64,000 bases of DNA from Alteromonas sp. KUL106. GTDB lineage: Bacteria > Pseudomonadota > Gammaproteobacteria > Enterobacterales > Alteromonadaceae. How positions within the stretch are numbered: position 1 is the stretch's first letter; every line of letters begins with the position of its first letter. The notes under the pieces were generated by a model. That model was not told the DNA's origin, did not search any database, and saw nothing but the letters and a program-made list of their open reading frames with translations. Position numbers and translations under genes: made by a program. This document shows positions 9,640 through 18,268 of the stretch, piece by piece. The stretch lies in assembly GCF_009811415.1 (NCBI RefSeq), contig NZ_BLIG01000056.1, positions 1 to 64,000 on the forward strand. Reading direction: 5' to 3'.

Positions 9640-10119
9640 CTATACAGGGCTATATTCGCTCACCATAGTATAGTCTTTGCGCGGCCCAATCACCTGCCAT
9701 GTCGAGCGCCACACGGGCCAAGCTGTGAAGTCATAGCGCACGACGTAATTGTCATCGCCGCATAAGTGCTCAGCACTTGGATTGATCGCACTAAATGTAT
9801 GAAAGTAACGCTTATCGTCAAATAGCACCTCGAAGAAGCCTGTTTGAGGCTGCTGCCAGAAATACCGACGTTCAGCGGGCATAACGCTTCCGTTAGGCGC
9901 AATGACTTCACCTTTTTCAAAATACGCAAGGGCGCTACTCTCTTCTTGGAAGCTCCCCCTATTTTTGTGGCCCTCGCTTTTGTGTTCTTTGCCTTTTAGC
10001 CAGCTAAATTCAGCCTCGCCTGAAAAGGTGAATACGTCGCCGTTTTGCTGGATGATTTTGCGCGTTAGCGTCCATCGTCCAGCAAAGTCCTCTAAGGTAT
10101 ACGGGGGGCTCTCTTTCAT
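9640..10119 (-). CDS. DUF6314 family protein
   Basis: A 159-residue soluble protein. It has the compact beta-rich pattern of DUF6314: GRWTLTRKI at the N-terminus, an FSGEAEFSWL strand pair, ERRYFWQQ, a VLFDDKRYFHTF strand, the conserved EHLCGDDNYVV and a terminal WQVIGPRKDYTM. Start chosen at ATG 10119 with AGAGAAG seven bases upstream; the longer frame merely reads back into the receptor gene. It begins ten bases after the stop of the TonB-dependent receptor upstream, so the two are probably co-translated. This family is of unknown function; a lipocalin-like ligand-binding fold is my guess. Confidence 0.7.
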   Translation of the reverse strand: MKESPPYTLEDFAGRWTLTRKIIQQNGDVFTFSGEAEFSWLKGKEHKSEGHKNRGSFQEESSALAYFEKGEVIAPNGSVMPAERRYFWQQPQTGFFEVLFDDKRYFHTFSAINPSAEHLCGDDNYVVRYDFTAWPVWRSTWQVIGPRKDYTMVSEYSPV

Positions 10120-10129
10120 TGCACTTCTC

Positions 10130-12016
10130 TTACCAAAAATAAGTAACGGTGGCAGAATACTGGTCGCCACGGCCGGGCGTGCCGGGAATTTCTTCAAAAC
10201 GCTCATCCCACAAATTATCCACCGCCAATACTAGGTTTAACCCTTCAATCTGGGCCGGTGAATATGTGAGAGTGGCATGGGAGAAGAATGCCGAATCACT
10301 GCCGCTTCTAAGTGCATTGGTTTCTTGTTTGCGCCACTCGTTGTCCACACGAACTTCAAGCGTATCAGTAGCAAACCATACTAGGCCGAGGGTTGCGCGA
10401 TGCGGCGGATAGTTCAGCGCGTAAAAGCTCGCGTCCACACCATCAATACCATAGTCTTCAGACTTATCTAAATAGGTGTAGCTGGCCACCACATCTGCGC
10501 TATCAAACCGTTTAACAGCAATAATCTCTGCACCTAGGGTTTCTATGTCAACCGGGTTTGCACTGCGCGCCGAGGTCGCGTCGAAGCTATATGTCCAGTC
10601 TGTTAATTCGTTATCCCAACGATAAAAAACAGCGGTGTCGATCTTGAAAGATGATTGATCGAATGACGCCCCGAACTCTAGGTTCTTACTTACTTCTCGC
10701 TGTAATTGATTGTTACTTCTGAATAGTCCGCTTGTGGTGCTGCCGCCTATAGCCGTGTAACCCGCTACTTGCGTCGCCTCTGCAAACGAAAGATAGAGTG
10801 TGCGCGAGGCATTGTTGCCACTTTGGGTTAGCCAGCTAATATCGCCCACAAAAGACAGACGGTCATCGTCTCGATTCGTATCGTCAAACGTTCCCCCCAA
10901 ACGAACGGTGAGCGATTCATTGCTGTTCAACTGAGTTCGATACTCAGGTACTACGCTTATTTTGTAATAGTCTCGAGAGGTGAAATTATTTTCTAGCGTG
11001 GTTGATGTAATGTCATCGGCAGTAAACTGTGCAGAGTAATTGATACCAAAGTCTGGCAGTATGCGGTGTATACCTGAGAGTGCGAGTGACTTCACTTCGG
11101 TTTCATGAAATGCCTGAAACGCTTCAGGGTTCTCACGAGAGAATACGTAATGGTCGTTATTCTTTCTGTAGTAAGCTGATACCTCAAAGGTATTTCCCAA
11201 GCTCTTCTCGCCGTAGCGCTGTTTGTGATTTAGCATGACCAAACGGGTCTCAATGTCTTCCGTTTCATTAACGTTAAAAGGCGTGTACAAATTAGGCCAG
11301 CCAAAGAACTTTTGCTGGTAGCCATAGAAAAGATCCGTTTGTGCGACCTCGCTCGCCAATTGAACGCGCCCCGACGCGCGCTCGAAATTGTGATCGCCAT
11401 TAGCAATAGTGCCGTCACTTTCAGAGCGTGAATACTCCCCTTCCATCCCTACAGACCAACCAGAATAATCATCAAGCTTGTGCTTTACTGCACCGTGTAC
11501 ACGCTGCAAATTGAAATTGTTATTACCCACCCCCAAAGACACGCTGCCTGAAGTTTGAAGCGGCCGCCAGCCGAAAGACACTGTACCTACAGAGCTATTT
11601 ACGCCGTAAAGCGCGTTATTAACGCCCGTGAAAATACTTGGCTTCGTCAACATTTCTGGCGCAATAGGAATTTCAGCAAAATAATGCCCTGTTTGCGGGT
11701 CGATAAGCGTTGCGCTTCCCACCCGAAACCCTGTGTTTTCAAATATACCGCCGCGAATGGTGACATCGGCCTGAGCCTCTGCCATGTTCCTTGATTGTAA
11801 ATCAACACGCGGGTCGTACTCCAAATTTGATATCGGTGAATTAAACGTACCTACCGGCTTGTTATTCGCGGTCGCTGCACCTTCTATCGTAATTCTTTCT
11901 ACGCCTTGTTCGTTGCTGTTCACGCTACCGTTAGCGACGGAGGTGTCAACATTTTCGGCGGCCATGGATGTAAAAGGTAACGTACAAGCGAATAAAAAGA
12001 GGGTTGTGTGACGCAT
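10130..12016 (-). CDS. TonB-dependent outer-membrane receptor
   Basis: A 628-residue receptor. Signal peptide at 1-19 (cleavage after SMA). A short N-terminal stretch carries the TonB-box-like VERITIEGAA, followed by a plug domain (about 60-165; VTIRGG, YGVNSSVGTVSF) and a 22-strand barrel ending in aromatic residues (YSATVTYFW). The plug lacks the usual full RGP-ALYG motif but keeps NNALYG. It is small for a TonB receptor. Substrate unknown: the neighbouring region is iron/haem related, but the paired DUF6314 gene downstream does not identify a ligand. Divergent from the siderophore-type receptor gene, sharing a 281-base promoter region. Confidence 0.85.
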   Translation of the reverse strand: MRHTTLFLFACTLPFTSMAAENVDTSVANGSVNSNEQGVERITIEGAATANNKPVGTFNSPISNLEYDPRVDLQSRNMAEAQADVTIRGGIFENTGFRVGSATLIDPQTGHYFAEIPIAPEMLTKPSIFTGVNNALYGVNSSVGTVSFGWRPLQTSGSVSLGVGNNNFNLQRVHGAVKHKLDDYSGWSVGMEGEYSRSESDGTIANGDHNFERASGRVQLASEVAQTDLFYGYQQKFFGWPNLYTPFNVNETEDIETRLVMLNHKQRYGEKSLGNTFEVSAYYRKNNDHYVFSRENPEAFQAFHETEVKSLALSGIHRILPDFGINYSAQFTADDITSTTLENNFTSRDYYKISVVPEYRTQLNSNESLTVRLGGTFDDTNRDDDRLSFVGDISWLTQSGNNASRTLYLSFAEATQVAGYTAIGGSTTSGLFRSNNQLQREVSKNLEFGASFDQSSFKIDTAVFYRWDNELTDWTYSFDATSARSANPVDIETLGAEIIAVKRFDSADVVASYTYLDKSEDYGIDGVDASFYALNYPPHRATLGLVWFATDTLEVRVDNEWRKQETNALRSGSDSAFFSHATLTYSPAQIEGLNLVLAVDNLWDERFEEIPGTPGRGDQYSATVTYFW

Positions 12017-12240
12017 TCAGTGTCCTAGTTCAATATTTGTGGAGTGCAAGTAACTCCTTATTGCTTAACCTCACGCTAAATAAGGTTGAATGCACATAAG
12101 GCGGAACGTACTTGCTGTAGTTATCAGCACGTAAGAATAATAAAAGCGCGAAGTGTATAGCATTAGTAAGCAGAGGAAAACGCTGTATTGGTGAGTTTGG
12201 ACCAGTATTTCAACGTCCTTACGCTTGCCAAAAGAAATGA

Positions 12241-12257
12241 GATAACATAACATTATC
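12241..12257. promoter_or_regulatory. Candidate Fur box
   Basis: GATAACATAACATTATC resembles the Fur consensus half-sites (GATAA...TTATC) and sits 40 bases before the siderophore-receptor start, where it could also act on the divergent receptor gene. Found by eye only. Confidence 0.45.
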
Positions 12258-12297
12258 AGCCTTTATTACATTGCCGAAGAAGCGATTTTCACTGTAT

Positions 12298-14421
12298 ATG
12301 CTTAACCTTAAAACACCGTTTATTTTTTCCATTATTGCGCTATCTGTAAATGCCGCTGCACAAAGTGATGAAAAAGCTCATCAGGGCGCCCACGATGAAC
12401 TTGAACACATTGAGGTAAAGAGACACTTTCAGCCTTACCGTGGCAACGTACCGCTAATCGATACTCCCCAAGCAATCGACCGAATTACTGCCGATACATT
12501 AGCGAATGAAGGGGTCACGCGATTTATCGACGCATTAGATTTTTCGCCCACTATTGTTAGACAAAACAACTCTGGCGGTATGTTTGATAGCTTTGCTATC
12601 AGAGGTTTTTCAGGTGATGAAAATAACCCGTCAGGGTATCTGATAAACGGCTTTAACGTGCGTGGCTACAGCGGTAATAGAAGCACCGTTAACGTACAAA
12701 CAATAGAAGTTATGAAAGGCCCAGGCTCAGCCTTATATGGTCAAGGAGAGCCTGGTGGCACCATTAACGTCATCACCAAAAAACCTCAGTTTGAAGAGCA
12801 AGGCTACATCCAAGGTACCGTAGGTAATTTTGATAAGAAGCAAGTAGAGTTCGATTACACAAACGGCATAAATACAGATATGGCATATCGCGTTAACGGT
12901 TCATACGAAGACTCTGATACTTATCGCGATAATGTATTTTTCAAGAATTTGAACCTTAACCCTTCATTTATCTGGAACATTTCTGAGCACACCAGCGTAA
13001 GCTACCAGATGGAAATATTGGATCAGGAAAAACCTTTTGATCGCGGTGTGTTCATTTTGGATAACAACTTTGACGCCGCAGACACCGACGCCTTTTACGG
13101 TGATATCAGAGACGGCGCCCATGAAGTTAAAGCCTTTGGACATCAGCTAGTGTTAAATCACGAGTTGAATCACAACTGGCATTTACTCAGTGGCTTTGCC
13201 TACAGAGATTCATCTTTTAAAGGACAATCTTCAGATACCGAACTGTCAGAGGGGCGTCAGCTTTTGTATACCGACCCATCTATACTTTCAAGGCAACGTA
13301 GAACCCGCGACTATCAAGCGCAAGACTCATCACTACGCTTCGAATTGAGTGGCGTGGTAGACGTGGCTGGCATGGTAAATAACGTCTTGTTTGGTTTGGA
13401 CTATTATAATTACCACATCAATACAGACTACGGCCGTTGGCGCACTGCGTGGGGAGCGGGTGATACCACGTATAGCATTGACCCTGAAAATCCAGACTAT
13501 ACCATTTTCAGACCTGACGTAACGCCCACTACACTCACCGCTGAAAAGCAAAAAGGGTTGGGCTTTTACGCTCAAGACGTTATCGAAGTGAATGATTCGA
13601 CCAAACTTCTCGTCGGCTTTCGCGTGGACAAGTTCGAGCAAGACATTTTTAATAAGTTAAGCAACACAGGACAAGAACAAGCGCAAACAGAATTGACACC
13701 CCGCTTTGGTGTTGTCTATGAAATTAATGATACCTTGAGCCTATATACGAGCTATGCAGAAGGTTTCAGACCCAACCCAGGCCTCGATTCTGATCGCAAC
13801 GCGTTTGACCCCGAACAAACCACGTCATTCGAGGTAGGCGCTAAGTGGGAAAACATAGCTGATATGTTCTCAGGTAGCATCGCTATATTTGATGCAGAAA
13901 AAACCAACATGTTAACCGCAGAACCGAACACCGGCTTTTCAGCCACGCTAGGTGAAGTGGAAAGCCAGGGCGTTGAGTTTCAGTTAACGACAGTCCTTAC
14001 TTCAACGGTTCGCCTTGATATGGCCTACGCATACATTGACGCTAAAACCGCGAACGAAGTCAATAACTTGGATTGGGGCGTGCCTATTCCTAAGGGGTCA
14101 CGCTTAATCAACATTGCTAAACACTCGGGGTATATCTCGCTTAACCATTTCACTAGCGTATTTGAAAAAGAAGCGTTTTTTGGTGTGACTATGCGCTACG
14201 TGGGCGACCGCTTAGGACAAACCACTGACCCAACATTCATTTTGCCGTCATATACCCTTGTGAACTTAGCAGGGTCGGTGAATATCAGCGATGCGCTTTC
14301 TATGAGATTTGACGTGAATAACCTGTTCGACAGAGATTACTTTGAGAACTCATACCATCAGCTTTGGACCATGCCTGGCTCACCGACTAACTATACGGTA
14401 AGCGTTAAGTACCAGTTCTAG
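12298..14421 (+). CDS. TonB-dependent siderophore receptor
   Basis: A 707-residue outer-membrane receptor of the FhuA/FhuE/FpvA (TIGR01783-like) type. The ATG at 12298 gives a clean signal peptide (MLNLKTPFIFSIIALSVNAAAQ); the frame extends to a TTG at 12271. Next come a TonB-box region (EHIEVKR), a plug with DTPQAIDRIT, FAIRGF, GYLINGF, IEVMKGPGSALYGQGEPGG and INVITKKP, and a barrel ending VSVKYQF, the canonical aromatic C-terminus. It would import a ferric siderophore using TonB energy. A Fur-box-like site precedes it. The TAG stop overlaps the first bases of the repeat at 14419. Confidence 0.93.
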   Translation: MLNLKTPFIFSIIALSVNAAAQSDEKAHQGAHDELEHIEVKRHFQPYRGNVPLIDTPQAIDRITADTLANEGVTRFIDALDFSPTIVRQNNSGGMFDSFAIRGFSGDENNPSGYLINGFNVRGYSGNRSTVNVQTIEVMKGPGSALYGQGEPGGTINVITKKPQFEEQGYIQGTVGNFDKKQVEFDYTNGINTDMAYRVNGSYEDSDTYRDNVFFKNLNLNPSFIWNISEHTSVSYQMEILDQEKPFDRGVFILDNNFDAADTDAFYGDIRDGAHEVKAFGHQLVLNHELNHNWHLLSGFAYRDSSFKGQSSDTELSEGRQLLYTDPSILSRQRRTRDYQAQDSSLRFELSGVVDVAGMVNNVLFGLDYYNYHINTDYGRWRTAWGAGDTTYSIDPENPDYTIFRPDVTPTTLTAEKQKGLGFYAQDVIEVNDSTKLLVGFRVDKFEQDIFNKLSNTGQEQAQTELTPRFGVVYEINDTLSLYTSYAEGFRPNPGLDSDRNAFDPEQTTSFEVGAKWENIADMFSGSIAIFDAEKTNMLTAEPNTGFSATLGEVESQGVEFQLTTVLTSTVRLDMAYAYIDAKTANEVNNLDWGVPIPKGSRLINIAKHSGYISLNHFTSVFEKEAFFGVTMRYVGDRLGQTTDPTFILPSYTLVNLAGSVNISDALSMRFDVNNLFDRDYFENSYHQLWTMPGSPTNYTVSVKYQF

Positions 14422-14553
14422 GGCGTGTTGATCTTTGCTGTGCACTTTTGCGGCAGTTTGTACACCATTTAGGCAAGGCGACTGTTTACAGGTCTAGTGG
14501 GCCTAAATCAAAAACAGTCAACGCAGTATAAATGGCGTACAAGCGCTGCCCTA
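14419..14553 (+). mobile_element. MITE-like copy of the TAGGGC-ended repeat (135 bp)
   Basis: Begins TAGGGCGTGTTGATCTTTG and ends CGCTGCCCTA. Outer ends are a TAGGGC/GCCCTA inverted repeat; inside lies a longer imperfect one, GGCAGTTTGTACACCATTTA (from about 14451) against TAAATGGCGTACAAGCGCTGCC. The left arm has about 28 extra bases between TAGGGC and GCAG that the right arm lacks. A central ATTTAGGC...GCCTAAAT pair adds a third nested inverted repeat. No ORF inside. Its first three bases are the stop codon of the siderophore receptor gene. Non-autonomous transposable element is the best reading; the source transposase is not in the window. Confidence 0.65.
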
Positions 14554-14563
14554 AGGGGTCGTT

Positions 14564-14711
14564 ATGAAGGCCGGAAGGGTTTCATCACTTCTGGCTTTTC
14601 AGTTTTATCCCCTTAGCCAAACAAGGTTTCTAGCTGCACTTTGTACTGCTGCCACTTCGTCTCTAAGTCTTCTAATCTTTTCAGTGCACCAGCTTGTGCA
14701 GGTGTGTCCTT
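14564..14711 (-). pseudogene. Broken duplicate of the 3' end and terminator of the beta-propeller gene
   Basis: The stretch matches 21065-21292 of this window: the terminator hairpin (GCCGGAAG...CTTCTGGC here), TTTTCAGTTTTAT, then TTAGCCAA joined directly to CAAGGTTTCTAGCTGCACTT and on through the codons for the last part of the beta-propeller protein (reverse-strand residues such as PAQAGALKRLEDLE). About 95 bases present in the original between two GCCAA pentamers are missing, removing the last 20 or so codons. Several point differences show that it is old and not selected. After about 14711 similarity ends. It has no start and no long frame. Confidence 0.8.
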
Positions 14712-14981
14712 TCCCAAATTTGTTCCAGTTTCTATTTCTTCAGCCTAATGCCCTCTTCGGTAATTCTTTTGTGCCGTCAAAATTAAAATTTGTTCACAAG
14801 TCTGTTTTTAGGCCTTGTTTATATCAAATTTGTTAGCGGCCTAAATCTTCTGCATGTGCCTTGCTGACGGCATTTCGAGTTCTCAAAATTCACGCAAGGC
14901 ATTTCTGCCTATCCACCGTTCACCACAAAAAAGTTTATTAAAGCTATTTGAATCCCGAAAACTTCGTGCTAACTTAATGCA

Positions 14982-15000
14982 AATAATAATAGTTCTCATT
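14982..15000. promoter_or_regulatory. Candidate Fur box of the haem receptor
   Basis: AATAATAATAGTTCTCATT matches the Fur consensus well, notably the right half TTCTCATT. It lies 32 bases upstream of the haem receptor ATG, a position that would overlap the core promoter or early leader and give iron repression of the receptor-hmuTUV-hugZ block. Found by eye. Confidence 0.6.
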
Positions 15001-15032
15001 AACATCCTCATCAGCTGTAGGGTTAAACACAC

Positions 15033-17270
15033 ATGAAATTTTCTAAAATCGCACTCGCTTTACTGTTTTCTGGTATTAGTTCCGCCTCAATTGCAGACAC
15101 ATTCGAAGATGCTAACTTCGAACAAATTACCATTACTTCCTCTCGCTTAGACACCGACATAGATGAAATCGCCTCTAGTGTAAGCGTTATCGACGCTGAA
15201 CAAATGGATAAAATGGTAGCAACCGACATTCGTGACTTGGTGCGATTTGAACCCGGTGTGGTTGTTGAAGGTGGCGGGCGCTTTGGATTGTCTGGCTTCA
15301 ATATACGAGGCATTAATGCCGACCGCGTGTTAATGCTGCTTGATGGCGCGCCTATTGCCGATGAGTTCAGCTTTGGCCCTGGGTTGTCCGCTCGCCGCGA
15401 CTTCATTGATGTGGATATGGTAGATCGCGTTGAAATCATTAGAGGCCCTGCATCTACATTATATGGAAGCGACGCAATTGGTGGGGTGGTATCGTTCATC
15501 AGTAAAGATCCGAATCAGCTTTTAGCTGAAGACGAACAAATGGGCGGGCGAGTAAAAGTTGGCTATGCGTCCGTTGCCAATGAGTGGATGACAAACGCAC
15601 AGTTATATGGCAGAAACGGCGATTGGCAATGGCTTTTAAACGCTACCGCGCGAAACGGTTCTGAAACAGAGAACTATTTTGACGACGAAGGTACAGGCCT
15701 TGAACGCAACGCCACAAACCCGCAAGACAATTCAACGGAAAGCGCACAACTTAAACTTATCTATCAACCAAACGAAGCTCACCGACTCGAGTTTCTTGCT
15801 GACTACCTGCAAGGCGAAACCGAAACTAACGTATTGTCGCAAGTCGATACTTTCGTGCGAGGTGTACGCATTACAGAAAGCCGTGGTATTGACGAGCGTG
15901 ACAGAACACGTCTTCAACTAAATCACACTTATAGCAACGAAACGACCTTTTTCGATAAGGTGCTAACACGCGTTTATTGGCAAGAAACAGATAGCGTTCA
16001 AGCAACCCGTGAGGGGCGTTTTGGTGCTGCATCAATGCAAGAGCCAACACCCGTACAGTTAGGCAGAACCCGTGATAGTGAATTTAACCAAACGGTTAAA
16101 GGGGTAATTATGCAGCTGGACAAGCAATTCACTACAGGTGATGTAAAACACCACCTTATTTACGGCAGTGAACTTCAATATACCAACAGTGAAGCGCTGC
16201 GAGAAGGCACTACGTTTGTGGCCGGAACTGGCGCCGTAGTGCCAGAGTTCTCGGTGTTCCCTGCGAGAGACTTTCCTATTTCAAAAGCAAGAGAACTGTC
16301 GTTTTTCGTTCAAGACGAAATATCGCTACTAGACGGTAAACTTACGCTAAGCCCAGGGGCTCGCTACGATGAATTTAAGCTAGACCCTTATCCAGACGAA
16401 ATTTTCAATAATGCGAACCCAGGTGTTGATGTAGTGCCGTTTGAAGATTCACAGCTGTCCATGAAATTAGGTGCAATTTACGATTTGAACGACTCAACCA
16501 GTGTATGGTTGCAGTACGCAGAAGGGTTTCGCATTCCGCCTTTCGATGACTTGAACGTGGGCTTTACCAACTTCGCAGGTGGCTACACGTCATTACCCAA
16601 CCCAAACCTAAAACCAGAAAGTGTTGAAAGCTGGGAAGTAGGGGTAAGGCAACGCCTTGATGCCGTTAAATGGAGCGTAAGTGCTTATCACAACAACTAC
16701 GATAACTTCATAGAATCTAGAGCGACGGTTGGCTTCAACCCTGCTACCCAGCTGCTCGAGTTCCAAGCGACTAACCGTGACTCTGTGGTTATTGAGGGTA
16801 TTGATGCGCAATTTACCTGGTTCTTGGGCGAGTCTGTTTCCGGCCTAAACGGCTGGGAGCTACAAGGCGCTTTAACGTGGTTAGAAAGCGAAGATGAAGT
16901 CACGGGTCAAGAAATTGAGTCAATTCTGCCACCGCAAGCGGTAGTGGGTATAGGTTATACCGACAGCAACGACATTTGGTCGGTTGAATTTATTGGTACT
17001 TTTGTACAGCGCTTCGACTCACAAAATCAGCCTGAAGACCCTGCTGAACCTCGACTATTTGAAGCACCTGGATACGCACAATTCGACTTGTTAGCCAACT
17101 ATAACGTAAGCGAAGATCTTACGGTAAATCTGGGCATCTTCAATATTTTCGACCGCAAAAGCTGGAGCGGAACCGAGGTGCGCGGCCTAGAAGTAAGCGA
17201 TGCAACAAACGTCAACTTCCTTACTCAACCGGGCATTAACGCGGCGGTAAATGTAACTTATTCATTCTAA
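15033..17270 (+). CDS. TonB-dependent haem/haemoglobin receptor
   Basis: A 745-residue outer-membrane receptor of the HmuR/HutA type. Signal peptide 1-21 (SSASIA), TonB box FEQITITSSR, plug with RVLMLLDGAP and RVEIIRGPASTLYGSDAIGG, and barrel ending NVTYSF. The haem-receptor signature pair is visible in the second half: the FRAP-like box reads FRIP (EGFRIPPFDDL) and the NPNL box is intact (SLPNPNLKPESVESWEVG). It would pull haem from host or environmental haemoproteins and pass it to the HmuT binding protein encoded next. Fur-box-like site 32 bases before the start; hmuTUV and hugZ follow on the same strand. Confidence 0.9.
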   Translation: MKFSKIALALLFSGISSASIADTFEDANFEQITITSSRLDTDIDEIASSVSVIDAEQMDKMVATDIRDLVRFEPGVVVEGGGRFGLSGFNIRGINADRVLMLLDGAPIADEFSFGPGLSARRDFIDVDMVDRVEIIRGPASTLYGSDAIGGVVSFISKDPNQLLAEDEQMGGRVKVGYASVANEWMTNAQLYGRNGDWQWLLNATARNGSETENYFDDEGTGLERNATNPQDNSTESAQLKLIYQPNEAHRLEFLADYLQGETETNVLSQVDTFVRGVRITESRGIDERDRTRLQLNHTYSNETTFFDKVLTRVYWQETDSVQATREGRFGAASMQEPTPVQLGRTRDSEFNQTVKGVIMQLDKQFTTGDVKHHLIYGSELQYTNSEALREGTTFVAGTGAVVPEFSVFPARDFPISKARELSFFVQDEISLLDGKLTLSPGARYDEFKLDPYPDEIFNNANPGVDVVPFEDSQLSMKLGAIYDLNDSTSVWLQYAEGFRIPPFDDLNVGFTNFAGGYTSLPNPNLKPESVESWEVGVRQRLDAVKWSVSAYHNNYDNFIESRATVGFNPATQLLEFQATNRDSVVIEGIDAQFTWFLGESVSGLNGWELQGALTWLESEDEVTGQEIESILPPQAVVGIGYTDSNDIWSVEFIGTFVQRFDSQNQPEDPAEPRLFEAPGYAQFDLLANYNVSEDLTVNLGIFNIFDRKSWSGTEVRGLEVSDATNVNFLTQPGINAAVNVTYSF

Positions 17271-17283
17271 CTACGTACAGTGA

Positions 17284-17317
17284 ACACCTACGCTGCCTGT
17301 TAGGGCGGCACAGGTGT
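17284..17317 (+). other. Hairpin between haem receptor and hmuT
   Basis: ACACCT (17284-17289) pairs with AGGTGT (17312-17317), and after a two-base mismatch GCTGCC (17292-17297) pairs with GGCGGC (17304-17309, one G-T pair). No T-run follows, so it is not a plain intrinsic terminator. It may stop 3' decay or damp read-through so that the receptor is made in excess over the transporter. Confidence 0.5.
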
Positions 17318-17356
17318 AACTCAGCACCTATTTAGCCTTTATCAGGAACTAGGTTT

Positions 17357-18268
17357 ATGAAAAAACAGCAGCTACTTTTCTACACTTTTATTGGTTTGAT
17401 ATTTACGTTTAGTGCCCATGCCAGCGCTAACGCCATCAAACCAGCAACGCCCAATACGCAGGAACTCAGTTCAGAAGAAAGTACACACCATCAAAAACTA
17501 ATTACCGCAGGCGGCACCATTACTGAAATAGTTTTTGCCTTGGGAGCTGGAGAGCGTGTTATTGCCGTAGACCAGTCAAGCCAGTACCCCGAAGCAGTTA
17601 AACAGCTGCCAATGGTCGGTTACTACCGAGAGCTTGCTGCAGAAGGCGTGCTGTCTTTTTCGCCTGATAAAATATTGGCCATAGAAGGTGTAGGTAGAGA
17701 AGAGGTAATAAAACAAATAGAAAGTACGGGTGTGCAGGTAGTGGTTTACGACAAACCTACCAGTACCGATGGCCTAGTGGCGTTAATAAAACAACTTGGT
17801 GATGACCTTGGAAAAGCTGAACAGGCAAAACAGCTTATTGCCAAGTTTAATGCATCGCTGCCTAGCGAAAATCTAAGCGAAACTGCGAATAATCCCCCCT
17901 CCGTCAAAGCTGTATTTCTATTGTCGGCGTCAGATCGCGGCCTTATAGCGGCGGGCTCTGAAACGGTTCCTCAATTAATTTTCAACTACGCCGGAATTGA
18001 AAATATAGCGTCTGAGCACACTGGGTTTAAGGGCATCAATAATGAAGCGTTGGCATTACACCAGCCAGACTTCTTAGTAGCACCGCGTCATGTCGTTATG
18101 GGGGCAGGCGGCAAGGAAAAGTTCTGCCAAAGCCCAAACCTATCGCTGCTTAAGGCTGCGCAGCAATGCAAGCTACTGGTAATGGACTCGCTTCAGTCTT
18201 TAGGTATGACCCCAAGGCTGGCAGACGCCATCGCTACCGTTAAAAACTATCAGCTTGAAAACTTATGA
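17357..18268 (+). CDS. hmuT: Haem ABC transporter, periplasmic binding protein
   Basis: A 303-residue periplasmic haem-binding protein. Signal peptide at about 1-26 (MKKQQLLFYTFIGLIFTFSAHASANA). The mature part has the two-lobed helical-backbone binding-protein fold: LITAGGTITEIVFALGAGERVIAVD at the start, a YPEAVKQLPMVGYYRELAAEGVLSF segment containing the conserved tyrosine expected to coordinate haem iron, then ILAIEGVG. It receives haem from the TonB receptor and delivers it to HmuUV. Its stop overlaps the hmuU start by four bases (ATGA), indicating translational coupling. Confidence 0.9.
   Translation: MKKQQLLFYTFIGLIFTFSAHASANAIKPATPNTQELSSEESTHHQKLITAGGTITEIVFALGAGERVIAVDQSSQYPEAVKQLPMVGYYRELAAEGVLSFSPDKILAIEGVGREEVIKQIESTGVQVVVYDKPTSTDGLVALIKQLGDDLGKAEQAKQLIAKFNASLPSENLSETANNPPSVKAVFLLSASDRGLIAAGSETVPQLIFNYAGIENIASEHTGFKGINNEALALHQPDFLVAPRHVVMGAGGKEKFCQSPNLSLLKAAQQCKLLVMDSLQSLGMTPRLADAIATVKNYQLENL

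Noticed and set aside
12017-12297. Cobalamin or other riboswitch upstream of the divergent TonB receptors
   Set aside because: I looked for the conserved B12-box and other common aptamer words on both strands and found none.
15023-15499. 158-residue reverse ORF at the haem receptor start
   Set aside because: Ser/Thr/Pro-rich shadow of the signal and plug region of the receptor.
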